A stretch of 53,119 bases of DNA from Comamonadaceae bacterium (GCA_947450895.1 CANFWT010000010.1:1-53119); one strand, 5' to 3'; counted from the first letter of the stretch, positions 18,961 to 36,926 are shown. Numbers and translations are program-made. Notes: generated by a model from the letters alone, not told the origin.

Positions 18961-19593
18961 ATGTTCACAGGAATCATCACTGGCATGGGCCAGATTACGC
19001 AAGTTGCGCCGCTGGGCGCCAGTACGGACCATGGCAAACGATTAACGGTGACCTGCCCCCACGGCTATTTGGATGACGCGGGCCTGGGCGACAGCATTGC
19101 CATCAACGGCGCATGCATGACGGTTACCAGCATGGACGCCACCGGTGCGGAACCGCATTTCACCGTGGACGTGTCGGCCGAGTCGCTGGACAAGACCGCC
19201 GGGTTGAATTGCTTGGGCGCCGTCAACCTGGAAAAAGCCCTGCGCGCCAATGATCGCCTGGGCGGCCACCTGGTCTCAGGCCACGTGGACGGCCTGGGCC
19301 AGGTCACGCACTTCGCCCAGGTGGGGGAAAGCTGGGAACTGCGCGTGCTGGCGCCCGCCACCTTGGCCAAGTATTTGGCCTACAAGGGCTCCATCACCGT
19401 CAATGGCGTGAGCCTGACCGTCAACCGAGTGGCCGATAGCACCGACGGCTGCGAAATCAGCATCAACTTAATCCCCCACACGGTCGAAAACACCGCCCTG
19501 CACCGCCTGCAGGCTGGGTCCAAGGTGAACCTGGAAATCGACCTGATCGCGCGCTACGTGGAGCGCATGCTCAGCAGCGGCGCCCCCGTCTGA
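18961..19593 (+). CDS. ribE: Riboflavin synthase, alpha subunit
   Basis: Dismutates two 6,7-dimethyl-8-ribityllumazine molecules to riboflavin. The 210-aa protein is two tandem lumazine-binding domains: residue 1 MFTGIITGMGQI, SIAINGACMTVTS, then GGHLVSGHVDGLG and the second-copy SITVNGVSLTVNRV. ATG 18961 restores the invariant MFTGI start; the longer frame upstream overlaps ribD and is not used. Also called ribC in some systems. The next riboflavin genes (ribBA, ribH) are not in the window. Confidence 0.95.
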   Translation: MFTGIITGMGQITQVAPLGASTDHGKRLTVTCPHGYLDDAGLGDSIAINGACMTVTSMDATGAEPHFTVDVSAESLDKTAGLNCLGAVNLEKALRANDRLGGHLVSGHVDGLGQVTHFAQVGESWELRVLAPATLAKYLAYKGSITVNGVSLTVNRVADSTDGCEISINLIPHTVENTALHRLQAGSKVNLEIDLIARYVERMLSSGAPV

Positions 19594-19617
19594 AGCCGCT
19601 AACGCGCGCCATAGCGC

Positions 19618-20343
19618 TTAAAACGTCAGCGTCTTCACGCCGCTGGCGGTCCCCAGCAAACACACCTGGGCGCGCTGAAAGGCAAACACCCCTACCGTCA
19701 CCACGCCTGGCCATTGGCTGACCTGGGCTTCAAAAGCCAGCGGGTCGGCAATTTTCAGCCCGGTGACGTCAATGATGTACTGGCCGTTGTCAGTGACCAG
19801 CGGCTGGCCGTCTTTCTGGCGCAGCACGGCGTGGCCGCCCATGGCGGCAAACTGGCGCACGATGCGTGCAGTGGCCATCGGAATCACCTCCACCGGCAGC
19901 GGGAACGCGCCCAGCACGTCTACCAGCTTGGACGCGTCGGCGATGCAAACAAACTTGTCCGACTGCGCGGCAACGATTTTTTCGCGCGTGAGCGCTGCGC
20001 CACCGCCTTTGACCATGTTGCCGTGGCCATCAATTTCGTCGGCGCCGTCGATGTAGACCGAAAGCCGCTCCACCTCATTGGAATCAAACACCGGAATACC
20101 CAAGGCCCGCAGGCGCTCGGTGCTGGCCACTGAGCTCGACACCGCACCCTTGATTTGGTCCTTGATGGTGGCCAGCGCGTCGATGAACTTGTTGACCGTA
20201 GAACCTGTGCCCACGCCCACCAATTCACCCCGCACCACGTACTGCAGCGCCCCCTGGCCGACCAGGGTTTTGAGTTCGTCCTGGGCCATTGCGGGAACGG
20301 GCGAGGCGTTGCTGGAGCTTGTTTGTCTGGGGCTTGTATTCAT
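19618..20343 (-). CDS. rpiA: Ribose-5-phosphate isomerase A
   Basis: Interconverts ribose 5-phosphate and ribulose 5-phosphate in the pentose phosphate pathway, supplying the riboflavin and pyrimidine genes on either side. Motifs include [37 protein letters not shown] (split by the phosphate-binding turn) and [11 protein letters not shown]. The family usually starts at MAQDELK, which is residue 19 here (20289). I report the longer ATG at 20343 (241 aa); neither start has a clear Shine-Dalgarno sequence. Convergent with ribE and divergent from pyrD. Confidence 0.93.
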   Translation of the reverse strand: MNTSPRQTSSSNASPVPAMAQDELKTLVGQGALQYVVRGELVGVGTGSTVNKFIDALATIKDQIKGAVSSSVASTERLRALGIPVFDSNEVERLSVYIDGADEIDGHGNMVKGGGAALTREKIVAAQSDKFVCIADASKLVDVLGAFPLPVEVIPMATARIVRQFAAMGGHAVLRQKDGQPLVTDNGQYIIDVTGLKIADPLAFEAQVSQWPGVVTVGVFAFQRAQVCLLGTASGVKTLTF

Positions 20344-20390
20344 CTGGGAAAATCACCGAAGTTGCTAAAAATATGAACGGGAATTATCCG

Positions 20391-21467
20391 ATGTCTCTTG
20401 TCCCCTACGGTCTGGTCCGCCCCCTTTTATTCCGCATGGACCCGGAGGCTGCGCACGACCTGACCATGAGCACCCTGGCGCGCACCCAAGGAACGCTCAT
20501 ACAGCGCCTGTATGCGCAGCCCCAGGTGAGCGACCCCATCACGTTGGCGGGCCTGCGCTTTCCCAACCGCGTCGGCCTGGCAGCAGGACTGGACAAAAAC
20601 GCCCGCTGCATCGACGGTCTGGGCGCCATGGGCTTTGGCTTTGTGGAAGTGGGCACCGTCACACCGGTGGCCCAAAGCGGCAACCCAAAACCCCGCATGT
20701 TCCGCTTGCCCCAGGCGCAGGCTTTGATCAACCGCCTGGGTTTTAACAACCAAGGCCTGGACACCTTTGTGGCCAACGTGCAGCGTTCCGCCCTGCGCCG
20801 CGCGCAAACCCCGGGCATGCTGCTGGGTCTGAACATCGGTAAAAACGCCGCCACACCCATCGAGCGCGCCACCGACGACTACCTGGCCTGCCTGGACGGC
20901 GTGTACGCGCACGCTGACTACGTCACCATCAATATCTCCAGCCCCAACACCAAAAACCTGCGTGCCCTGCAAACCGACGCCGCGCTCGACGCTCTGTTGG
21001 GCGCCCTCGTAGAGCGGCGACAAGAGCTCGCTGCGCGACACGCCCAAGACGGACAGACCGTTCGGCATGTGCCCCTGTTCCTGAAAATAGCGCCCGATTT
21101 GGACGCCGACCAAATCGCGCTGATCGCCGCCACCCTGCTGCGCCACCATATGGACGGGGTGATTGCCACCAACACCACGCTAGAGCGCGAAGCGGTGCAA
21201 TGGCTGCCATATTCCAACGAGGCTGGAGGCCTGTCAGGCGCACCAGTGCGCGCTAGAAGCAACCAAGTCATCGCCCAGTTGCGCGCCGCATTGGGGCCAG
21301 ACTTTCCCATCATCGGCGTGGGCGGAATCCTCAGCGGTGCAGACGCGGTCGCCAAGGTGCAGGCTGGCGCCAATGTGGTGCAAATCTACACCGGGCTGAT
21401 TTACCGGGGGCCTGCGCTGGTGCGGGAGGTCGCGCAGGCCTTGAAGGCTTTGGGCAGCAAAGGCTGA
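20391..21467 (+). CDS. pyrD: Dihydroorotate dehydrogenase (quinone), class 2
   Basis: Membrane-associated flavoenzyme oxidising dihydroorotate to orotate with quinone as acceptor, the fourth step of UMP synthesis. The product is 358 aa from ATG 20391; a second candidate ATG lies at 20373. The N-terminal hydrophobic helix region ([21 protein letters not shown]) is the membrane/quinone tunnel typical of class 2. FMN-binding segments follow ([65 protein letters not shown] in outline). Confidence 0.95.
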   Translation: MSLVPYGLVRPLLFRMDPEAAHDLTMSTLARTQGTLIQRLYAQPQVSDPITLAGLRFPNRVGLAAGLDKNARCIDGLGAMGFGFVEVGTVTPVAQSGNPKPRMFRLPQAQALINRLGFNNQGLDTFVANVQRSALRRAQTPGMLLGLNIGKNAATPIERATDDYLACLDGVYAHADYVTINISSPNTKNLRALQTDAALDALLGALVERRQELAARHAQDGQTVRHVPLFLKIAPDLDADQIALIAATLLRHHMDGVIATNTTLEREAVQWLPYSNEAGGLSGAPVRARSNQVIAQLRAALGPDFPIIGVGGILSGADAVAKVQAGANVVQIYTGLIYRGPALVREVAQALKALGSKG

Positions 21468-21488
21468 ATCCCCAAGAGCGAGCGTGGT

Positions 21489-25233
<3,745 letters not shown>

Positions 25234-25246
25234 GGTAAGTCCCCAT

Positions 25247-28200
25247 TTAAGCCGTCTGAACCAGCCCGACGGCGGCTTCCATATCCACAGCCACAATCCG
25301 CGACACGCCCTGCTCTTGCATAGTCACACCGATCAGTTGCTCGGCCATTTCCATGGCGATTTTGTTATGGCTGATGAACAAAAACTGCGTGCTGGCGCTC
25401 ATGCTGGTGACGAGTTTGGCGTAACGCTCGGTGTTGGCGTCGTCCAGCGGCGCATCCACCTCATCCAACAAGCAAAACGGCGCCGGGTTGAGTTGAAAGA
25501 TGGCAAATACCAGCGCAATCGCGGTCAGGGCCTTTTCGCCGCCTGAGAGCAGGTGGATGGTCTGGTTTTTCTTGCCCGGCGGCTGCGCAATCACCTGCAC
25601 GCCGGAATCCAAAATTTCATCACCGGTAATCACCAAGCGCGCATTGCCGCCGCCAAACAGCTCGGGGAACATGCGCCCGAAGTGGTCATTGACCTGGTTG
25701 AAGGTGCCAGAAAGCAACTCACGGGTCTCGGCGTCGATGCGGCGAATGGCGTCTTCCAAAGTGGCCATGGCCTGGTTCAGGTCCAGGCTTTGAGCGTCCA
25801 GAAACTCTTTGCGCTCGCGCCCGGCGGTAAGCTCGTCCAGCGCCGCCAAATTGACCGCGCCCAGGGCAGCTATTTCGCGGTGTAGGCGGTCAATTTCGCC
25901 CTGCATGCCGCTCAGACGCACGCCACCCGCTTCTAGGCTGGCCGCGATGGCGTCCAAATCGGCCTGCGCCTCAAACAGTTGTGACTGGTATTGCTCAAAG
26001 CCCAAGCGCGCCGCCTGCTCTTTGAGCTGGAAATCGGTAATGCGCTGGCGTAGGGGCTCCAGCTCGCGCTCCAACTGCAGGCGGCGTTCGTCGCTGGCGC
26101 GCAGTTTGGCGGTCAGGTCGTCGTATTCGCTGCGCTTGGCGCCTAGTTGCTGCTCGCGCTCCATTTTTAGGGCCAGCGCGGTTTGCAAACCCGCCTGGGC
26201 GGCGGCGTCGGTCAGGCGCTGCAACTCGGCTTGTGCGCGGTCAGTTTCATCTTGCACCGCCACGGTTTGTTGGCTTGCGGTCTCCACGGCGCGCGCCAGT
26301 TCCGCCAGGCGCGCCTGCAGGCTGCGCTGAGAAAACTGCGCCTCCTGGTGCTGGCGCTCCAGGCTACGCTGCTGTTCGCGGCACTGGGAAAGGCGGTTTT
26401 GGCTCAGAAGCACCTGCTCGTCGAGCGCGGCGTGGCGCTCTTGGCTGTCGGCGAGCTGCATGTCCAGTTCTTCAAAGCGCGCCTCGGCGGTCAGCGCGCG
26501 CTCTTGCAAGTCTTCGAGTTGGGCCTGCACCTCGGCGCTGTCGGCGTCAATTTGCGCGCTGCGGCTGCGCACCTGTTCGGACAACTGCGCCAGACGCAGC
26601 ACTTCCACTTGCAGGCTGTGGCTGCGCGCCTGCGCCTCTTGCGCCTGGCTACGCAGGGCACCCAAGCGCTGGGCGGCGTCGGCGTAGGCGCCTTCAGCGC
26701 GGTTCAGGGTGGCGCGCGATTCCTCGGCCATCAAAGTCTGGGCGCGCAGGTCGCGCTCCAGGTTTTGTATCTCTTGCGCGCGCGCCAGCAAACCGGCTTG
26801 CTCGGCATCCTGCGCATAAAAGCCCACGCTGTGCCGCGTCACGCCGTGCCCCGCAGGCACAAAAATGACTTCGCCGGGGCGCAAGCTGTCGCGTTGGGCG
26901 AGCGCGTCTTCCAGACTGGGCGCGCTGTAGCAGCCCTCCAACCACGACGCCAGCACCGCAGGCAAGCCCGCGTCATGCACCTGCACCACATCCAATAGGC
27001 GCGGCAAACTGGCGGAGGCCGCAGCGGACGCCGCCACCGGGGGGCTGAAAAAGGTCAGTTTCGCTGGAGGTGCATCGCTGCGAAAGGCCTGCACCATGTC
27101 CAGGCGAGACACTTCCAGCGCACCGAGGCGGTCGCGCAGCGCGGCTTCCAGGGCGTTTTCCCAGCCAGTTTGCACTTGGATGCGGCTCCACAGGCCCTGC
27201 AAATGCTCCAGTCCGTGCTTTTGCAGCCAGGGTTGCAACTTGCCGTCGGTTTTCAGGCGCTCTTGCAAGGCCTTGAGCGCCTCCAGGCGGGCCGACACAT
27301 CGGCTTGGCGCGCCGACTCGGTGTTGAGCTGCTGCTGCTGGGCGCGCCGCGCGTCGTCCAGCTGGGGGACCAGCAATTGCAGTTCTTCCAGCCGGGCGGC
27401 AGCCACTTGCGCGGACTCCTGCGCGGCTTCCCAATCCAGTTGCAATTGCGCCAGGCGGGCCTCGTCGGTGGCGGCCAGACCGCTGCGGTCGGCGGCCAAG
27501 CGCTCGCGCCGGGCGCTGAGTTGGCGGCTTTGCTCGGTGAAGCTGCGCTGTTCAGCCGCCAGCACGCCCAGCGCCTGCTGCACCTGGGCTACGTTGCTGC
27601 GCTGGGCATTGGCCAGCCCCTGGGCGCGTTGCACCGCGTCTTCCAGCTCGGGCAGTTGTTGGGCCTGGTCTTCCATTTGCGCGGCCAGCAGTTCAGCCTG
27701 CTCTTCGCCCACGGTAGTCAGTTCGGACAAGCGTTGGCTTTCTTCCAGCGCTTCGTCCTTGCGCTGCGCCCATTGCGTGATTTGCTCTTTCAGCGTGATG
27801 AGGCGCTGCTCCACCCGTTGGCGCCCTTCCACTACAAAGCGGATTTCTGCTTCCAGGCGGCCCACTTCGGTGCTGGCCTCGTACAGCAAGCCCTGCACCT
27901 GGTTGACCTGGTCGCCAGCGGCGTAGTGCGCCTGGCGCACCGACTCCAGATCGGCCTCAATGTGGCGCAAATCGGCCATGCGCGATTCGAGCGCAATGAC
28001 CGCGCTTTGGGCGTCTGCCTGGACCTTGGCCTGGTCGGCCTGGGCCTCGGCGCGCTTGAGGTACCACTGCTGGTGTTGCTTGAGCGTGACGTCCGCCTGC
28101 AAGGTTTTGTAGCGCAGCGCGACTTCGGCCTGCTTTTCGAGCTTTTCCAGGTTGAGGTTGAGCTCGCGCAAGATGTCCTCGACGCGGGTCAAATTGGCGC

Positions 28201-28762
28201 GGGTGTCGCCCAGGCGGTTTTCGGTCTCGCGGCGGCGCTCTTTGTATTTGGACACGCCTGCGGCCTCTTCCAGGAACAGGCGCAGCTCTTCGGGCTTGGA
28301 TTCAATAATGCGGCTGATGGTGCCCTGGCCAATGATGGCGTAGGCGCGTGGCCCCAGGCCGGTGCCCAAAAACACATCTTGCACATCGCGCCGGCGCACC
28401 GGCAAGTTGTTGATGAAGTAGCTCGACGTGCCGTCGCGCGTGAGCACCCGGCGCACGGCAATTTCTCCAAATTGGCCCCATTGGCCTCCGGCGCGGTGGT
28501 CGGCGTTGTCAAACACCAGCTCCACGCTGGCGCGGCTGGCGGGCTTTCGGGTGGTGGTGCCGTTAAAGATTACGTCCTGCATGGACTCGCCGCGCAGCTC
28601 ACTGGCCCGGCTCTCACCCAAGACCCAGCGCACTGCGTCCATGATGTTGGATTTGCCGCAGCCGTTGGGACCGACCACACCCACCAGCTGGCCAGGGAGC
28701 AAAAAATTGGTCGGCTCGACAAAGGACTTGAATCCGGAGAGCTTGATCGAATTAAGGCGCAC
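25247..28762 (-). CDS. smc: Chromosome segregation protein SMC
   Basis: Condensin ATPase that organises and helps segregate the chromosome. The 1171-aa product has a Walker A motif (GPNGCGKSN, residues 31-39), a Q-loop region (QGTISRIIESKPEELRLFLEEAAGVSKYKERR in outline), two long coiled-coil arms rich in Gln, Glu, Ala and Leu, a central hinge (about 510-650), and the C-terminal ABC signature LLSGGEKALTAIAL with Walker B CLLDEVDAPLDD. The start is a GTG (28762). It heads the smc-zipA-ligA-def run. Confidence 0.97.
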   Translation of the reverse strand: MRLNSIKLSGFKSFVEPTNFLLPGQLVGVVGPNGCGKSNIMDAVRWVLGESRASELRGESMQDVIFNGTTTRKPASRASVELVFDNADHRAGGQWGQFGEIAVRRVLTRDGTSSYFINNLPVRRRDVQDVFLGTGLGPRAYAIIGQGTISRIIESKPEELRLFLEEAAGVSKYKERRRETENRLGDTRANLTRVEDILRELNLNLEKLEKQAEVALRYKTLQADVTLKQHQQWYLKRAEAQADQAKVQADAQSAVIALESRMADLRHIEADLESVRQAHYAAGDQVNQVQGLLYEASTEVGRLEAEIRFVVEGRQRVEQRLITLKEQITQWAQRKDEALEESQRLSELTTVGEEQAELLAAQMEDQAQQLPELEDAVQRAQGLANAQRSNVAQVQQALGVLAAEQRSFTEQSRQLSARRERLAADRSGLAATDEARLAQLQLDWEAAQESAQVAAARLEELQLLVPQLDDARRAQQQQLNTESARQADVSARLEALKALQERLKTDGKLQPWLQKHGLEHLQGLWSRIQVQTGWENALEAALRDRLGALEVSRLDMVQAFRSDAPPAKLTFFSPPVAASAAASASLPRLLDVVQVHDAGLPAVLASWLEGCYSAPSLEDALAQRDSLRPGEVIFVPAGHGVTRHSVGFYAQDAEQAGLLARAQEIQNLERDLRAQTLMAEESRATLNRAEGAYADAAQRLGALRSQAQEAQARSHSLQVEVLRLAQLSEQVRSRSAQIDADSAEVQAQLEDLQERALTAEARFEELDMQLADSQERHAALDEQVLLSQNRLSQCREQQRSLERQHQEAQFSQRSLQARLAELARAVETASQQTVAVQDETDRAQAELQRLTDAAAQAGLQTALALKMEREQQLGAKRSEYDDLTAKLRASDERRLQLERELEPLRQRITDFQLKEQAARLGFEQYQSQLFEAQADLDAIAASLEAGGVRLSGMQGEIDRLHREIAALGAVNLAALDELTAGRERKEFLDAQSLDLNQAMATLEDAIRRIDAETRELLSGTFNQVNDHFGRMFPELFGGGNARLVITGDEILDSGVQVIAQPPGKKNQTIHLLSGGEKALTAIALVFAIFQLNPAPFCLLDEVDAPLDDANTERYAKLVTSMSASTQFLFISHNKIAMEMAEQLIGVTMQEQGVSRIVAVDMEAAVGLVQTA

Positions 28763-28871
28763 TGCGTTGGGGGTGGGGCTAAGCGAATGTTGCGAGGGTC
28801 ACATTCCCGCAGGACCGGGGCATGGACAGCGGCAATGATACTTGCACGATCTCCCGCGAATACGGCGCAAA

Positions 28872-29255
28872 TCAGGGCTGGGCGGCGGCGGCGTGCGCCA
28901 AGTAATCGGCCGCTTCCTCACCCAAGCGCTGCAAGGAAGGCGCCAGCGCCGCATAAGCCGCAATCACCGCATCGCCAGCGCCTCCTCGGCTCAGGCGCTC
29001 CACCCGCGAGAGTTCTTCGACCAGGGGCGCAAAACCAAACACCGGCACGAAGCCCTTGAGCGAATGCAGACGCGCCGCAGCCTCTTCGGCATTGGCCTGT
29101 GCCAGCAAGCGCGCGATTTCTGGCAAATCCTTGGACAGTGCGGCGCAAAAGGTCGGAAGCAAATCCTGAACACACTGGGAATCACCCAAAAATTCCAGCG
29201 CCCCCGGCAGGTTGAAGCAGGTGTAGGGGGTCTTCGCCTCATGGCTGGTTTGCAT
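28872..29255 (-). CDS. Hpt (histidine phosphotransfer) domain protein
   Basis: Small cytoplasmic phosphorelay protein, 127 aa. The signature LHSLKG places the phospho-accepting histidine at H64, embedded in an all-helical sequence of family length. ATG 29255 has an AAGGAAAA ribosome-binding site; the longer frame to 29306 is not needed. No histidine kinase or response regulator is adjacent (the nearest pair is at 46.5 kb), so its partner is unknown. It lies between smc and the divergent dapC. Confidence 0.82.
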   Translation of the reverse strand: MQTSHEAKTPYTCFNLPGALEFLGDSQCVQDLLPTFCAALSKDLPEIARLLAQANAEEAAARLHSLKGFVPVFGFAPLVEELSRVERLSRGGAGDAVIAAYAALAPSLQRLGEEAADYLAHAAAAQP

Positions 29256-29346
29256 ACGTTTTTCCTTGTCAACCCCGCTTCGACGGACGTCTGCCGAAGC
29301 GCGCAACTTTTCAAGTTTAGCGACGAATCAAGGATAATCCGACCCT

Positions 29347-30555
29347 ATGAATCCCCATTTGTCGTTGTTGCAGGCCTACCCCTTTGAGCGCTTGCGCCAG
29401 CTGTTCGCCACCACCAAGCCCAACTCTGCGTTGCGCCCTATCAGCCTGGGTATTGGCGAGCCACGACACGACACGCCAGCGCTGATAAAGCAGGCCTATT
29501 GCGACGCCATCATGGGCACGGGTCTGGCCGGCTACCCCGCCACCGCCGGAGAATTAACGCTGCGTGAGGCCATCTCCCAATGGCTGCAACGTCGCTACCA
29601 GCTCCACCTGAGTGCACAAACACAGGTATTGCCCATCAACGGCTCGCGAGAAGCCTTGTTTGCCTTTGCCCAAACCGTGCTCGCCCCCGCGGCCAGCGGC
29701 GCCAAACCACTGGTGGTCTGCCCCAATCCCTTCTACCAAATTTACGAGGGTGCCGCGCTCTTGGGTGGCGCTGAGCCGTATTTTGTGGCGTCTGACCCGG
29801 CGCGGAACTTTGCCCAGGACTGGGCCAGCGTCAGCGACGAAGTGTGGGCGCGTACGCAACTGCTGTTTGTATGCAGCCCGGGCAACCCGGCCGGCGCCGT
29901 GATGCCCTTGGCGGAGTGGAAGTTGCTGTTTGAGTTGAGCGACCGTTATGGCTTTGTGATTGCAAGCGACGAGTGCTACAGCGAAATTTATTTCCGGGAT
30001 GAGCCGCCGTTAGGCGGGCTGGAGGCGGCAGCGCAGCTTGGGCGCGGCGACTTCAAAAACCTGGTGTCGTTCACCAGTCTGTCCAAGCGCAGCAATGTGC
30101 CAGGCATGCGCAGCGGTTTTTGCGCGGGAGATGCGGCGCTTATCAAGCAGTTTTTGCTCTACCGCACCTACCATGGGAGCGCCATGAGTCCGGTGGTGCA
30201 AAGCGCCAGTATCGCCGCTTGGAACGACGAAACCCACGTGCTAGACAACCGAGCGCTGTACCGCCAAAAATTCGCCCAGATCACGCCCCTGCTGGCCAAC
30301 GTGCTCGACGTGGCCCTGCCCGACGCTGGGTTCTATTTATGGGCAGCCGTGAACGGCAGCGACGAAGATTTCGCCCGCGACCTGTACGCTGCCTACAATG
30401 TGACGGTTTTGCCTGGTTCGTATCTCGCGCGCGAGGCGCACGGTTACAACCCGGGCGCCGGACGCATCCGAATGGCGCTGGTGGCACAAGCCGACGAGTG
30501 CCTGGAAGCCGCCCAACGCATCGTAGCGTTCGTGCAAGAGCGCAGCCCGGTGTAA
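29347..30555 (+). CDS. dapC: Succinyldiaminopimelate transaminase
   Basis: PLP aminotransferase that makes N-succinyl-L,L-diaminopimelate in the succinylase branch of lysine/peptidoglycan precursor synthesis. The 402-aa product is a class I/II aminotransferase with [33 protein letters not shown] and PLP lysine K247 in [10 protein letters not shown]. Context with dapD and dapE is decisive for assigning DapC among related aminotransferases. A GATAAT hexamer at 29333-29338 lies so close to the ATG that the mRNA could be almost leaderless. dapD follows after 58 nt. Confidence 0.93.
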   Translation: MNPHLSLLQAYPFERLRQLFATTKPNSALRPISLGIGEPRHDTPALIKQAYCDAIMGTGLAGYPATAGELTLREAISQWLQRRYQLHLSAQTQVLPINGSREALFAFAQTVLAPAASGAKPLVVCPNPFYQIYEGAALLGGAEPYFVASDPARNFAQDWASVSDEVWARTQLLFVCSPGNPAGAVMPLAEWKLLFELSDRYGFVIASDECYSEIYFRDEPPLGGLEAAAQLGRGDFKNLVSFTSLSKRSNVPGMRSGFCAGDAALIKQFLLYRTYHGSAMSPVVQSASIAAWNDETHVLDNRALYRQKFAQITPLLANVLDVALPDAGFYLWAAVNGSDEDFARDLYAAYNVTVLPGSYLAREAHGYNPGAGRIRMALVAQADECLEAAQRIVAFVQERSPV

Positions 30556-30613
30556 AACCAAACCCCTGCCCCCCGAATCACCTCCATCGCAAGCTTTAAC
30601 AAGCTCCATCACC

Positions 30614-31438
30614 ATGACCCAACAACTACAAACCATCCTCGACGCCGCGTGGGAGAACCGCGCCAATATTTCGGTCCAATCCGCCCCCAAAGAAGTAGCG
30701 GACGCCGTCGAACACGTGATCTCGGAACTCAACAACGGCCAGCTGCGCGTGGCCACCCGCGACGGTGTGGGCCAATGGACCACGCACCAGTGGATCAAAA
30801 AGGCGGTACTGCTGAGTTTTCGGCTCAGGGACAACGTAGCGATGCATGCCGGTGACCTGGGCTTTTACGACAAAGTACCCACCAAATTTGCCGGCATGAG
30901 TGAAGCGGAGTTGAAGGCCACGGGCGTGCGCGTGGTTCCTCCGGCGGTGGCGCGGCGCGGCAGTCACATTGCCAGGGGCGTGATTCTGATGCCGTCTTAC
31001 GTCAATATTGGTGCCTACGTGGACGAAGGCACCATGGTCGACACTTGGGCCACGGTAGGTTCATGCGCTCAGATCGGAAAGAATGTGCATTTGAGCGGTG
31101 GCGTTGGCATTGGCGGCGTACTCGAGCCCATGCAAGCCGGCCCTACCATCATCGAGGACAACTGCTTCATCGGCGCGCGCTCTGAAGTGGTCGAAGGCGT
31201 CATCGTGGAAGAAAACTCCGTCATCTCCATGGGCGTCTACCTGGGCCAGAGCACCCCGATTTACGACCGCGCCACCGACACGGTGAGTTACGGCCGTATT
31301 CCCGCAGGCTCGGTGGTAATCAGCGGCAGCTTGCCCAAGAACGACGGCAAATACAGCCTCTACGCAGCCATCATCGTCAAACGGGTGGATGCCCAAACCC
31401 GCGCCAAGACATCGCTCAACGACTTGTTGCGCGACTAG
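30614..31438 (+). CDS. dapD: 2,3,4,5-tetrahydropyridine-2,6-dicarboxylate N-succinyltransferase
   Basis: Transfers succinyl from succinyl-CoA to tetrahydrodipicolinate. The 274-aa product (E. coli 274) has an N-terminal helical domain and a left-handed beta-helix of hexapeptide repeats from about residue 105 ([32 protein letters not shown]). Further family segments are [10 protein letters not shown] and [16 protein letters not shown]. It works directly before DapC in the pathway. It is followed 37 nt later by the PilU-like ATPase rather than directly by dapE. Confidence 0.96.
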   Translation: MTQQLQTILDAAWENRANISVQSAPKEVADAVEHVISELNNGQLRVATRDGVGQWTTHQWIKKAVLLSFRLRDNVAMHAGDLGFYDKVPTKFAGMSEAELKATGVRVVPPAVARRGSHIARGVILMPSYVNIGAYVDEGTMVDTWATVGSCAQIGKNVHLSGGVGIGGVLEPMQAGPTIIEDNCFIGARSEVVEGVIVEENSVISMGVYLGQSTPIYDRATDTVSYGRIPAGSVVISGSLPKNDGKYSLYAAIIVKRVDAQTRAKTSLNDLLRD

Positions 31439-31475
31439 ACCACGCGCGCGCAACCGCAAGCCACTGCCCACACCC

Positions 31476-34715
<3,240 letters not shown>

Positions 34716-34719
<4 letters not shown>

Positions 34720-36665
34720 TTACTTTAAAAAACGTGACCTTGCGCCGCAGCGCCAAGGTCTTGCTGGAACACGCCTCGGTCACCCTCAACCCCGGAGAAA
34801 AGGTCGGCCTGGTCGGGCGCAACGGCGCGGGCAAGTCGTCCCTGTTTGCCTTGCTCAACGGCAATTTGCACGAAGACGCGGGCGAGTACTACATCCCCAC
34901 CCAATGGCGCATGGGCCAGGTCTCGCAGGACATGCCCGAGACCGAACAAAGCGCCACTGAATTTGTGATTGAAGGCGACACGGTGCTGAACGCCGCGCGC
35001 GACGAGGTCAAGGCCGCTGAGGCCACCGACGACGGCGACCGCATGGCCAACGCCTATATGGCGCTCTATGACGCGGGCGAACACGACGCGCCTTCGCGCG
35101 CGCAGGCATTGATCTTGGGCCTGGGGTTCAAAACCACCGAGTTGGAGAATCCGGTCAATAGCTTCTCTGGCGGCTGGCGCATGCGTTTGCAACTGGCGCG
35201 CGCGCTCATGTGCCCGTCCGACCTGCTGCTGCTGGACGAGCCCACCAACCACTTGGACTTGGACGCCTTGGTCTGGCTGGAGGCCTGGCTCAAGCGCTAT
35301 GAGGGCACCATGGTCGTCATCAGCCACGACCGGGAGTTTTTGGACGCGGTGACCAACGTCACCCTGCACATCGACGCGGGCAAGCTGGTGCGCTACGGCG
35401 GCAACTACAGCAAGTTCGAGGACATGCGCGCCGAGCAGATGGAGCTGCAACAAAACGCGTTTGCCAAACAGCAAGACAAGATCGCCCACTTGCAAAAGTT
35501 CATTGCCCGCTTCAAGGCCAAGGCCAGCAAGGCCAAGCAGGCGCAAAGCCGCGTCAAAGCCCTGGACCGCATGGAGAAAATCGCGCCGCTCTTGGCCGAT
35601 GCCGACTTCACCTTCGAGTTCAAAGAACCTGCCAATCTGCCCAACCCCATGTTGTCGATGTCGGGCGTGAGCTTTGGCTACCCGCCCCCGGCCGACGCGC
35701 CAGACGGCACGCCGCCCACGGTGATTGTGCAAAACGTCAGCCGCTCGGTGCTGGCCGGGCAGCGCATCGGCATTTTGGGCGCCAACGGCCAGGGTAAATC
35801 CACCCTGGTCAAGACGGTGGCCCGCGACCTTGCGGCCATAGGAGGCGAGGTCACGGAGGGCAAGGGCCTGAACATTGGCTACTTTGCGCAGCAAGAGCTC
35901 GACGTGCTGCGCCCGGCCGATACGCCGCTGGAACACATGATTCGTTTGGTCAAGGAAATGACCGCCGAGGGCCGCATTGCCGGCCAGGCCACGCGCGAGC
36001 AAGACTTGCGCAGCTTTTTGGGCACCTTTAACTTTGGCGGCGACATGGTCAAGCAGGCCGTGGGCAGCATGAGCGGCGGCGAAAAAGCGCGCTTGGTGTT
36101 GTGCATGATCGTCTGGCAGCGGCCCAATTTGCTGCTGCTGGACGAGCCCACCAACCACCTGGACCTCGCCACCCGCGAGGCGCTGGCCATGGCGCTCAAT
36201 GAATTTGAAGGCACGGTCATGCTGGTTAGCCACGACCGAGCGCTCTTGCGCTCGGTGTGCGACGAGTTCTGGATGGTGTCGCGCGGCGGCGTAGCGCCCT
36301 TTGACGGCGACCTGGACGACTACCAGCGCTACCTGCTGGATGAGGCCAAACGCCAGCGCGAGGCCATCAAAGAGGCGCAAAACCAGCTCAACAAGCAGCA
36401 AGCCAAGGCGTCTGCCAAACCGGCAAAGCCGGCGGCCACCCCAGACGCGCGGCGCAAATGGACCACCGAGATTGCCCGCATTGACGCCCGCATCGCCACC
36501 GTCAGCGCCGAGGGCGCCGCGCTGGAAGGCAAGCTCAGCCAAAACCCCCTGCCCCATGAGATTGCCGAACTGGGCAAACGCCTCAAAAGCGTGGGCGACG
36601 AACTCAAAACCCTCGAAGACGCCTGGCTGGTAGCCACCGAAGCACTCGAATCCGCCAGCGCCTGA
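34716..36665 (+). CDS. yheS: ABC-F family ATPase, YheS-like
   Basis: Cytoplasmic translation-associated ATPase without transmembrane domains, thought to act at the ribosomal E site. The 649-aa product has two ABC modules: Walker A GRNGAGKSS (first) and GANGQGKST (second), signatures NSFSGGWRMRLQLA and GSMSGGEKARL, and two LLLLDEPTNHLDL Walker B motifs. The linker between modules is rich in Lys/Ala (FKAKASKAKQAQSR). The C-terminal tail is a charged coiled coil. Sequence and length match E. coli YheS more closely than EttA or Uup. ATG 34716 overlaps the prmB stop. Confidence 0.92.
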
Positions 36666-36683
36666 CGCACCACGGAATCTTGT

Positions 36684-36926
36684 TTAGTGGTGGGCAGCGG
36701 CGGGTTTTTCTTCCTTTTTGGTTTCCTTTTTATCGTCCTTCGCCTCAGGGGCTGTGGGTTTCACTAGCAGCGTTTTGCAGACCTTGGCTGCAGGCTTTTT
36801 GGCCGTGGGCTCGGTCATCTCACAGACCCGTTCGACCTTGTAGGCCAGCACATTGAAAGAGGCTAGCGTGGTGACCAAGCCCATGCAAAAAACCCAGGTC
36901 CCAGCGCGGGAAATTAGTGCAATCAT
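36684..36926 (-). CDS. Small exported protein, hypothetical
   Basis: I do not recognise a family. The 80-aa product has a signal-peptide-like N-terminus (hydrophobic 10-28, VFCMGLVTTLASFNVLAYK), then a short segment with two cysteines 15 residues apart (VCEMTEP ... KVCKTLL) and a Lys/Glu-rich tail ending in two histidines. A GGAAA lies about 8 nt before the ATG. It converges on yheS 18 nt away and is divergent from another small secreted protein at 37142. Base composition resembles its neighbours. It is probably real but unproven. Confidence 0.55.
   Translation of the reverse strand: MIALISRAGTWVFCMGLVTTLASFNVLAYKVERVCEMTEPTAKKPAAKVCKTLLVKPTAPEAKDDKKETKKEEKPAAAHH

Noticed and set aside
27170..29059. 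629-codon open frame antisense to smc
   Set aside because: Lies on the opposite strand of a clearly coding gene; long antisense frames are expected from GC-rich codon use, and the translation shows no domain.
34725..36557. 610-codon open frame antisense to yheS
   Set aside because: Shadow of the ABC-F gene; His/Gln/Val-rich composition typical of antisense frames and no start context.
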